A stretch of 12,994 nt of DNA from CAYRZL01 sp964428795 (GTDB lineage: Bacteria; Bacillota; Clostridia; Lachnospirales; Lachnospiraceae), in contig CAYRZL010000073.1 in the NCBI GenBank assembly GCA_964428795.1, positions 1-12,994 of the forward strand, read 5' to 3'. Both the position numbers and the translations under genes were made by a program. This document shows positions 7,317-12,994 of this stretch, piece by piece. The notes beneath the pieces are model-generated. The model saw only the letters and a list, made by a program, of their open reading frames with translations. It did not search any database and was not told the DNA's origin. Within the stretch, counting starts at the first letter, position 1. Each line of letters opens with the position of its first letter.

Positions 7317-7318
7317 TT

Positions 7319-8833
7319 ATGGAAATGACAAAGAAGGATTTTATGAAGCTTCAGAATGGAAGTGATATCCGCGGGATTGCCTGCGAGGGTATCGAAGGGG
7401 AACACACGAATCTGACGAGAGAAGCAGCCTATACCATTGGTCAGGCGTTTGCAGTGTGGCTTATGGAAAAGCATGATCTGCAGCCGGATCGCTGTCTGGT
7501 TGGTGTGGGCACAGATTCCAGAATCACGGGTCCTTCCTTGAAAAAACAGTTGATTCAGGGGATGCTCTCAAAAGGCATCTGTGTGGCAGATTGCGGTATG
7601 GCATCTACACCGGCCATGTTTATGTCCATTGTTTACCCTGAAACACGTTATGATGGCTCTGTTATGATTACAGCAAGTCATCTGCCATTTAACAGAAACG
7701 GTTTTAAGTTTTTTGACGTGGATGGCGGTCTGGAGCATGATGATATTACGAGAATATTGGAAATAGCAGCAGACCTTTCGGAGCATGTGACGGAGGCTGA
7801 TATCAATTCTACAGAGGTGGCTGATCCAAACCGTGTCTGGGAATTTGATCTGATCGACCTGTACAGTGCAAATCTGGTAATGAAGATATGGGATGGTATT
7901 GGCGGAGAGCAGGAGCCTTTAAAGGGTCTTAAGATCGTGGTGGATGCCGGAAACGGTGCAGGCGGATTTTTTGCAGATAAGATCTTAAATGAGCTTGGTG
8001 CGGATACGACAGGAAGTGCGTATTTAAATCCCGACGGAAGCTTCCCGAATCATATACCGAATCCGGAAAATAAAGAGGCAATGGCTGCCATCTGTGCTGC
8101 TACGGTGGAAAATCATGCGGATCTTGGACTCATATTTGATACGGATGTGGATCGTATGTCTGCGGTATTGTCCGACGGAACACCGCTGAATCGGGATTCG
8201 ATCATTGCCATGATTGCAGCGATCCTTGCGCCGGATTATCCGGGAAGTACGATTATCACGGATTCTGTTACTTCGGACCGTCTGACAGACTTTTTGGAAC
8301 ATAAGCTCGGACTGAAGCATCTGCCCTTCAAGCGCGGCTATAAAAATGTGATCAATAAGTGCAAAGAGTTGAATCAGGCAGGGGAGGTTTCACCTCTGGC
8401 AATGGAAACATCCGGACATGGCTGTCTGAAGGAAAACTACTATCTGGATGATGGAGCATATCTGGCAGTAAAACTGGTGATCGCACTTGCCACACTTGCA
8501 AAACAGGGCAAAAAGCTGGATGAACTGATTACGGGCTTTTCTACCGAGTTTGCTGACCGTGAGATACGGTATAAAATCGATGTGGAAGATTTTAAGGCAT
8601 ACGGTCAGGAGGTTCTGAAGGCATTTAAAGAAAATGCTGAAGAAAAGGGATACCGGATCGTACCTTCTTTTGAGGGAATCCGTTTGTCCTTTGAACATGG
8701 CTGGATGTTGCTTCGCGCATCACTTCATGATCCGGTGATGGTACTGAATCTGGAGGGAATAAATGAGGAAGAGTTAGAAAAATTGTTGGAAATTGCAAAA
8801 ACATTGTTGGCGGACTTTGATAAATTGAACTAA
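7319..8833 (+). CDS. Phosphohexomutase (phosphomannomutase/phosphoglucomutase superfamily)
   Basis: These enzymes move phosphate between C1 and C6 of a hexose phosphate, feeding cell-wall, capsule or nucleotide-sugar synthesis. The 504-residue product shows the four-domain alpha-D-phosphohexomutase signatures. They are the active-site serine S120 in TASHLPFNRNGFKFF, the metal loop DTDVDR (274-279), and the sugar-recognition loop with ETSGH (363-367). The C-terminal phosphate-binding loop reads RASLHDPV (466-473) where many members have R-x-S-x-T-E-P. The changed loop makes the exact substrate (mannose, glucose or glucosamine phosphate) uncertain, so no symbol is given. AGGAGG at 7303-7308 overlaps the kinase 3' end, and the start is 2 nt after the kinase stop, so translation is probably coupled with the two-component system. 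Confidence 0.9.
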   Translation: MEMTKKDFMKLQNGSDIRGIACEGIEGEHTNLTREAAYTIGQAFAVWLMEKHDLQPDRCLVGVGTDSRITGPSLKKQLIQGMLSKGICVADCGMASTPAMFMSIVYPETRYDGSVMITASHLPFNRNGFKFFDVDGGLEHDDITRILEIAADLSEHVTEADINSTEVADPNRVWEFDLIDLYSANLVMKIWDGIGGEQEPLKGLKIVVDAGNGAGGFFADKILNELGADTTGSAYLNPDGSFPNHIPNPENKEAMAAICAATVENHADLGLIFDTDVDRMSAVLSDGTPLNRDSIIAMIAAILAPDYPGSTIITDSVTSDRLTDFLEHKLGLKHLPFKRGYKNVINKCKELNQAGEVSPLAMETSGHGCLKENYYLDDGAYLAVKLVIALATLAKQGKKLDELITGFSTEFADREIRYKIDVEDFKAYGQEVLKAFKENAEEKGYRIVPSFEGIRLSFEHGWMLLRASLHDPVMVLNLEGINEEELEKLLEIAKTLLADFDKLN

Positions 8834-8880
8834 TATTTCTTTTCGTTGCAATTCGTGCCGGGAGAGGAATGGAGATTAAG

Positions 8881-10182
8881 ATGAATCAGAAAGATTATGA
8901 GTTCATGAAAGAAAAGATAAAGGATAAACCGGGGAAAACAGTTCGTTTTGGAATGAAGGTCATCCTGGTGTTGGTGTTGGCTGTTATTTTCGGAATTGCA
9001 GCGTGCATTACTTTTGTGGTGGCAAGACCTTCCGTGGAAAAGCTTTTCTTAAAAATTAAGGGCGAAGCGGTCACGATACCGAAGGATGATGCGGGGGGTG
9101 AAGGCAGCGAAAGTTCGGGCGGAGATGCGGTTGTGGAAGATAGTGTGAGCAGTGAGGATGAGGATATACCTGATACGGTTTACATAACTGAAAAGCAGGA
9201 ATTGGAATTATCCGATTACCAGAATGTAATATATCAGTTGTACACGATCGGAAAGGAAGCCAATCATTCCGTTGTTACGGTTACCGGGGTGTCCAATGGT
9301 ACAGACTGGTTTAATGATTCTTATGAACGTGAGGGCCAGGGAACCGGGATTATCTTTTTGAAAAATGAAAGGGAACTGCTGGTGCTCTCGGAAAAGAAAA
9401 ATCTGGTGGAGGCAGAATCCATTCATGTTACATTCCAAAATGGAGAACAGGTGGAGGCAAAGCTGAAAAAATATGATGGAAATACCGGTATTGCTGTACT
9501 GTCGGTGGCTTTGGGCAGTCTGACGCAGTCATTGCAGGATTCCGTGAAGGCTATTGAATTAGGCAATTCTTATCAGGTGATCAAGGGAACGGTAGTGCTT
9601 GCAGTCGGAAATTTTACCGGAGAAAATTATTCCATACTCTGCGGAAATGTGACGAACAGCAGTGCAAAAATCTCCACATGGGATGCCAATTATACGGTAC
9701 TGAATACGGATATGGTGGCATCCGAAAATGGAGCGGGTGTGCTGATCAATCTGGAAGGTCAGGTTGTGGGTATTATTTTGCAGGATTATGCCAGTGCAAA
9801 TGACACCGGATCGACCGTTACAGCACTGTCTATTTCAGAATTGAAAGCGCTCATTGAAGATTTGTCAAATGGCGGAGATATTCCTTATCTGGGCGTAAAG
9901 ATCAGTATGGTAACAGAGCAGATCGCGAAGGAAAACGGATTGCCGATAGGTGTTTATGTGAAAGAAATCCGCGCTGATTCTCCAGCTATGGCAGCAGGTT
10001 TGCAGGCAGGCGATGTGATCGTGAAGATTGGAGCACAGGAGATTACATCGGAAAAAATTTTTACAGAAACGTTGATGAAATATCGTCCGGAGCAGAAAAT
10101 GAATTTCACGGTGAAACGAATGAGAGCAGATGGGCAATATCAGGAAGTGGCATGTGAGACAACGCTGCAGATGCTGGATTGA
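8881..10182 (+). CDS. Membrane-anchored HtrA-like pseudoprotease with PDZ domain
   Basis: The layout is that of HtrA/DegP-type S1C proteases. There is a short cytoplasmic N-terminus, one membrane segment at about 26-48, an acidic Ser/Gly/Asp/Glu linker (about 60-95), a trypsin-like domain (about 110-328) and a PDZ domain (about 334-430, carboxylate loop YLGV 336-339, SPAMAAGLQAGDVIVKIG). The catalytic triad is gone. The TNNHV site reads SEKKN (170-174). The TDLAVL Asp site reads TGIAVL (202-207). The GNSGGP serine site reads ENGAGV (282-287). The fold-bearing parts QGTGIIF, VVLAVGNF and INLEGQVVGI are kept, so it looks like a maintained, inactive binding or sensing protein rather than a decayed gene. 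ATG 8881 has GGAG at 8871-8874 with 6-nt spacing; ATG 8869 (four residues longer) is the alternative. It lies 47 nt after the mutase. Confidence 0.88.
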   Translation: MNQKDYEFMKEKIKDKPGKTVRFGMKVILVLVLAVIFGIAACITFVVARPSVEKLFLKIKGEAVTIPKDDAGGEGSESSGGDAVVEDSVSSEDEDIPDTVYITEKQELELSDYQNVIYQLYTIGKEANHSVVTVTGVSNGTDWFNDSYEREGQGTGIIFLKNERELLVLSEKKNLVEAESIHVTFQNGEQVEAKLKKYDGNTGIAVLSVALGSLTQSLQDSVKAIELGNSYQVIKGTVVLAVGNFTGENYSILCGNVTNSSAKISTWDANYTVLNTDMVASENGAGVLINLEGQVVGIILQDYASANDTGSTVTALSISELKALIEDLSNGGDIPYLGVKISMVTEQIAKENGLPIGVYVKEIRADSPAMAAGLQAGDVIVKIGAQEITSEKIFTETLMKYRPEQKMNFTVKRMRADGQYQEVACETTLQMLD

Positions 10183-10236
10183 TGCGTTTTTGTTATAAAT
10201 CCGGGGAGAAAGTGAAGAAGAGAGGATATAAGGGGT

Positions 10237-11184
10237 ATGAGATATATAGAGACCTACCATGAAGGAGAACGAATCAGTGAGATTTTTTTGTGCAAGCAGA
10301 AAACATCGGCGTTGACAAAAGCGGGAAAACCTTATGAATCTGTAATCCTGCAGGATAAAACAGGTACATTGGACGGAAAAATCTGGGATGTCAATTCACA
10401 GGGAATCGGTGAATTTGATGCATTGGATTATATTTATGTTATGGGTGACATTACCAGCTTCCAGGGTGCATTGCAGATGAATATTAAGCGGGTGCGTAAA
10501 GCGCAGGAAGGGGAGTTTAATCCGGCGGATTATCTTCCGGTCAGCCAGAAGGATATTTCTGTGATGTATCAGGAATTGCTGGGCTATATCAATTCTATTA
10601 AAAATTTATATCTGAGACAGGTGTTAGAAAGATTTTTCAGGGATGAGGCGTTTGCAAAAAGATTTCAAAGTCATTCTGCAGCGAAGAGTGTACACCATGG
10701 ATTTGTGGGAGGTCTGCTGGAACATACGTTGAGTGTCACAAAGTTTTGTGATTTTTATGTGACGATGTACCCGATGCTTTCCAGAGATCTTCTGCTTACA
10801 GCAGCGATGCTTCATGATATTGGAAAGCTTGAGGAGCTTTCTGATTTTCCGCAGAATGATTATACCGATGACGGACAGCTTCTGGGCCACATTATGATCG
10901 GGGCGGAGCTGGTGGGCAGCGTGATCCGGCAGATTCCTGGATTTCCGCCGAAACTGGCAGCGGAGCTGAAGCACTGTATCTTGTCCCACCACGGGGAATT
11001 GGAGTATGGTTCACCGAAAAAACCTGCGATCATGGAGGCAGTGGCACTTAATTTTGCTGATAATACGGATGCAAAACTGGAGACAATGAAGGAGGCACTG
11101 GAAAATGTGCCGGAGGGAAATACGCAATGGCAGGGGTATAACCGGTTGTTTGAGTCCAATATCCGCAGGACCAGTGTGGAATAA
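10237..11184 (+). CDS. yhaM: 3'-5' exoribonuclease YhaM (OB fold plus HD domain)
   Basis: YhaM-family enzymes trim RNA (and single-stranded DNA) from the 3' end in Firmicutes. The 315-residue product matches the family's usual 314. An OB-fold nucleic-acid-binding segment covers about residues 10-95 (ESVILQDKTGTLDGKIWDVN). The HD phosphohydrolase domain covers about 150-280, with H153/H154, EH (162-163) in GGLLEHTLSV, the metal-binding HD pair H193-D194 in AAMLHDIGKLEEL, and later histidines in GHIMIGAEL and ILSHHGELEYG. ATG 10237 has AGAGG at 10221-10225, a little far, and AAGGGG directly before it. It follows the pseudoprotease after 54 nt without a terminator and precedes rlmD by 25 nt. Confidence 0.93.
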   Translation: MRYIETYHEGERISEIFLCKQKTSALTKAGKPYESVILQDKTGTLDGKIWDVNSQGIGEFDALDYIYVMGDITSFQGALQMNIKRVRKAQEGEFNPADYLPVSQKDISVMYQELLGYINSIKNLYLRQVLERFFRDEAFAKRFQSHSAAKSVHHGFVGGLLEHTLSVTKFCDFYVTMYPMLSRDLLLTAAMLHDIGKLEELSDFPQNDYTDDGQLLGHIMIGAELVGSVIRQIPGFPPKLAAELKHCILSHHGELEYGSPKKPAIMEAVALNFADNTDAKLETMKEALENVPEGNTQWQGYNRLFESNIRRTSVE

Positions 11185-11209
11185 ATATATTGAGCTATAG
11201 AAGGAGACT

Positions 11210-12637
11210 GTGTTGGTAAAGAATGATATATTAGAAGTGGAAATTACAGATATCGGCGTAGGTGGAGAGGGCATCGGAAAAGTGGATGGCCTCCCGCTTT
11301 TTATTAAGGATGCGGTAATCGGAGATGTGGTGCGGGCGAAAGTGATGAAAATGAAAAAAAATTATGGTTACGCTCGCATGATGGAAATTATAAAGCCTTC
11401 AACGTGGAGGGTGGAACCTCGCTGTGAGTTTCACAGACAGTGCGGTGGCTGTCAGATCCAGGCTATGGATTATGAGAGACAGTTGGTCTATAAGCATGAA
11501 AAAGTGTTAGGAAACCTCAGACGGATTGGCGGATTTGATGATGAACTTTTGCGGCAGATATCCGAGCCGGCAGTGGGAATGGAAGAACCGTGGAATTACC
11601 GCAATAAGGCGCAGTTTCCTATTGGAACGGATAAAGAGGGAAATCCGGTGACCGGATTTTATGCGGCCAGAACCCACAGCATTATTCCGAACCGTAATTG
11701 TCTGCTGGGCGTGTCTGTAAATGAGCAGATTCTGGACATTGTGCTTGCCTTCATGAAGCGCTGTCAGATTCCTGCTTATGATGAGACAACGGGAAAAGGG
11801 CTGGTGCGCCATGTGCTGATCCGTTATGGGTTTACTACGAAAGAGATCATGGTCTGTCTTATTATCAATGGAAATGGACTGCCTCATCAGGCGGATTTGA
11901 TATCAGAGTTATGTCAGCTTGAAGGGATGACTTCTGTCTCTCTGAATTTTAATACAAAACAGACAAATGTGATTCTCGGAGAAGAGACACAGACGATTTG
12001 GGGAAAAAGCTATATTACTGATTATATCCATCTGCGCACCGGAAAAGATTTTTCCGTAACAGATACAGCGGTAGCATACCAAATTTCGCCTCAGTCTTTT
12101 TATCAGGTAAATCCGGTGCAGACCGAAAAACTGTATAGCACTGCCCTGGAATATGCTCAGTTGACTGGAACGGAGACTGTGTGGGATTTGTACTGTGGAA
12201 TCGGAACCATTTCTCTGTTTTTGGCTCAGAAGGCGAAACAGGTTTACGGGGTGGAGATCGTGCCTCAGGCGATTGAGGATGCAAGGCGCAATGCAAAGCT
12301 GAATCAGATTCAGAATGCAGAATTTTTCGTGGGAAAATCTGAGGAGGTGCTTCCTGAATTTTATGAAAAGGAGCGAATGGCAGGGAGAAAGGCTTATGCG
12401 GATGTGGTCGTGGTAGATCCGCCGAGAAAGGGCTGCGAGGAAGCGCTTCTTGATACGATTGTCAAAATGCAGCCGCCGAGGGTGGTGTATGTGAGCTGTG
12501 ATTCCGCTACACTGGCAAGAGACTTGAAATATTTATGCGGTAATGGATATGAGTTGAAGCGGGTGAGGGTGTTTGATCAGTTTTGTCATACGGTGCATGT
12601 GGAGGTCGTGACATGTCTACATCGGGTGAATTCGTAG
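11210..12637 (+). CDS. rlmD: 23S rRNA (uracil-5-)-methyltransferase RlmD/RlmCD (TrmA/RumA family)
   Basis: This enzyme transfers a methyl group from SAM to C5 of a uridine in 23S rRNA (U1939; in Gram-positives often U747 too, hence RlmCD). An N-terminal TRAM domain covers about 1-60. The iron-sulfur ligands are C72-x5-C78-x2-C81 plus C164. The SAM-binding motif is VWDLYCGIGTISLFLAQKA, followed by VVDPPRKGCEEALLDTIV. The catalytic cysteine is C430 in YVSCDSATLARDL and the general base is E465 in HTVHVEVV. At 475 residues it is complete. The start is GTG 11210 or TTG 11213; AAGGAG at 11201-11206 fits the TTG spacing slightly better. After HVE the tail reads VVTCLHRVNS; many relatives have a V-V-L-L-S-like tail, which may matter because this 3' end is an integration site elsewhere. 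Confidence 0.93.
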   Translation: MLVKNDILEVEITDIGVGGEGIGKVDGLPLFIKDAVIGDVVRAKVMKMKKNYGYARMMEIIKPSTWRVEPRCEFHRQCGGCQIQAMDYERQLVYKHEKVLGNLRRIGGFDDELLRQISEPAVGMEEPWNYRNKAQFPIGTDKEGNPVTGFYAARTHSIIPNRNCLLGVSVNEQILDIVLAFMKRCQIPAYDETTGKGLVRHVLIRYGFTTKEIMVCLIINGNGLPHQADLISELCQLEGMTSVSLNFNTKQTNVILGEETQTIWGKSYITDYIHLRTGKDFSVTDTAVAYQISPQSFYQVNPVQTEKLYSTALEYAQLTGTETVWDLYCGIGTISLFLAQKAKQVYGVEIVPQAIEDARRNAKLNQIQNAEFFVGKSEEVLPEFYEKERMAGRKAYADVVVVDPPRKGCEEALLDTIVKMQPPRVVYVSCDSATLARDLKYLCGNGYELKRVRVFDQFCHTVHVEVVTCLHRVNS

Positions 12638-12756
12638 AAGTGCTTAGATTCCGGCACTTTGCGAGGTATATGAGCTTTGCATCGACAGGTAAACAAGGCA
12701 AGAAAAAGCAGATTATGAACGGCATTGAAGTGTCGGTAGTATTGCATCTCGTATGA
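12613..12756 (+). CDS. Possible small ORF overlapping the rlmD 3' end (47 residues)
   Basis: An ATG at 12613 opens a 47-codon frame beginning MSTSGEFVEVLRFRHFARYM and ending with TGA at 12754-12756. It overlaps the last 25 nt of rlmD in another frame. GGAGGT at 12601-12606 lies 6 nt upstream, an ideal ribosome binding site, but the same bases encode the conserved His-Val-Glu of RlmD, so it may be accidental. The product would be basic (a GKQGKKK stretch) with a hydrophobic end. I recognise no family. It could be a coupled small protein, a remnant, or noise. Confidence 0.25.
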   Translation: MSTSGEFVEVLRFRHFARYMSFASTGKQGKKKQIMNGIEVSVVLHLV

Positions 12757-12811
12757 GGAAACACATTCGGACTGAATTAACATTTTGTATTCAATATCAT
12801 AAGTAAAGGCC

Positions 12812-12861
12812 AAAAGGACGCTTGTTTTCAGGATTTTCTGAAAGGTAAGCGTCCTTTTTTT
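12812..12861 (+). terminator. Long intrinsic terminator downstream of rlmD
   Basis: A perfect 12-bp outer stem AAAAGGACGCTT/AAGCGTCCTTTT (12812-12823 with 12847-12858) encloses an inner stem TTTCAG/CTGAAA (12826-12831 with 12838-12843). It ends in seven T (12855-12861). The A-run on the left arm would let it work on the other strand too. It would end the mutS2-rlmD transcript. Because it lies only 72 nt before the next ATG, it could also act as an attenuator for that gene. Confidence 0.85.
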
Positions 12862-12911
12862 GCCATGCATCCAGTGAAAAGGTCTGGGAGACCTTTTCAT
12901 CTGGTTCGAGA
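12860..12911 (+). repeat. ATGCATCC-hairpin element, copy 2
   Basis: TTGCCATGCATCC (12860-12872) is identical to copy 1. It runs into a 15-bp stem (12871-12885 with 12889-12904) broken by one bulged T at 12900 and closed by a GGG loop. The 3' flank reads GGTTCGAGA, similar to the GGTGGCGAAA of copy 1. The stem sequence shares only its closing CC/GG with copy 1. It starts at the T-run of the terminator and ends 22 nt before the final ATG. Confidence 0.5.
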
Positions 12912-12933
12912 AAACGAAAAGAGGTAAAAGAAA

Positions 12934-12994
12934 ATGGTAAAGAAGAAAACGATGTGTTCATCAGCGGTTTACGAGCCGGATGCAGGTATTGTAT
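12934..12994 (+). CDS. Unidentified protein, N-terminal 20 residues (runs off window)
   Basis: ATG 12934 opens a frame that stays open to the last base and reads MVKKKTMCSSAVYEPDAGIV. GAGG at 12921-12924 lies 9 nt upstream, a normal spacing. Twenty residues are too few to name a family. The gene begins just after a terminator and hairpin, so its transcription either reads through them or starts from a promoter in the hairpin region that I cannot see. Confidence 0.5.
   Translation, partial: MVKKKTMCSSAVYEPDAGIV

Larger units (their letters stand above)
12638..12933 (+). other. Noncoding gap between rlmD and the last, partial gene
   Basis: These 296 nt hold no recognised gene. A small hairpin AAGTGC/GCACTT (12638-12643 with 12654-12659) lies directly after the rlmD stop, with no T-run. 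TTGCATC occurs twice (near 12677 and 12742). A weak promoter-like pair, CTGAAT (12772-12777) and TATCAT (12795-12800) at 17-nt spacing, precedes a long terminator. A second long hairpin then leads to the final ATG. The uncertain small ORF described separately occupies the first half. Confidence 0.6.

Noticed and set aside
12677..12748. Two TTGCATC copies as possible attachment-site repeats
   Set aside because: Seven bases are too short to be meaningful and no recombinase is visible in the window.
12586..12900. Minus-strand 104-residue ORF over the rlmD 3' end and the following gap
   Set aside because: It reads through the terminator hairpin and conserved rlmD codons, has no ribosome binding site that I could see, and its sequence resembles no protein.
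1..12994. CRISPR arrays, tRNA/rRNA genes, transposases
   Set aside because: No regularly spaced repeats, tRNA-like cloverleaf, rRNA segment or transposase motif was seen on either strand.

Overview
The window is a continuous, almost entirely plus-strand stretch of a low-to-mid GC Firmicutes chromosome, most likely a Lachnospiraceae-type Clostridia. The evidence is the S4 protein with the N-terminus MAVNRVPVLKRC, the enlarged bL17 (178 residues), strong AGGAGG-type ribosome binding sites, and the gene set (MutS2, YhaM, Gram-positive RlmD/RlmCD). This placement is inferred from protein character; no search was run.

Region 1 (1-2715) is the distal end of the ribosomal protein/RNA polymerase operon: rpsK (5' end cut off by the window), rpsD, rpoA and rplQ, closed by a strong intrinsic terminator at 2680-2715. 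Two intercistronic gaps here are unusual. A near-perfect 13-bp hairpin sits just before the rpoA ribosome binding site. A 210-nt structured gap separates rpoA from rplQ.

Region 2 (2716-12637) is a run of seven co-directional genes with gaps of 1-54 nt and no internal terminator seen, so it is probably one operon or a set of overlapping transcripts. A perfect TATAAT lies just after the terminator. The order is mutS2 (collided-ribosome ATPase with Smr domain), an OmpR-type response regulator, its sensor histidine kinase, a phosphohexomutase, a membrane-anchored HtrA-like protein with PDZ domain in which all three protease catalytic residues are gone, yhaM (3'-5' exoribonuclease) and rlmD (23S rRNA m5U methyltransferase). 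RNA/ribosome maintenance genes therefore flank a four-gene envelope/signalling block.

Region 3 (12638-12994) holds no recognised gene. It contains a possible 47-residue small ORF overlapping the rlmD 3' end, a long intrinsic terminator (12812-12861), a second long hairpin, and the first 20 codons of an unidentified gene that runs off the window. The 3' end of rlmD (rumA) is a known integration site for some integrative elements, so the right edge could approach one, but nothing inside the window proves it.

The most unusual signals are the catalytically dead HtrA next to a two-component system, and a shared noncoding element (TTGCCATGCATCC followed at once by a hairpin whose sequence differs between copies) found once before rplQ and once before the last gene.
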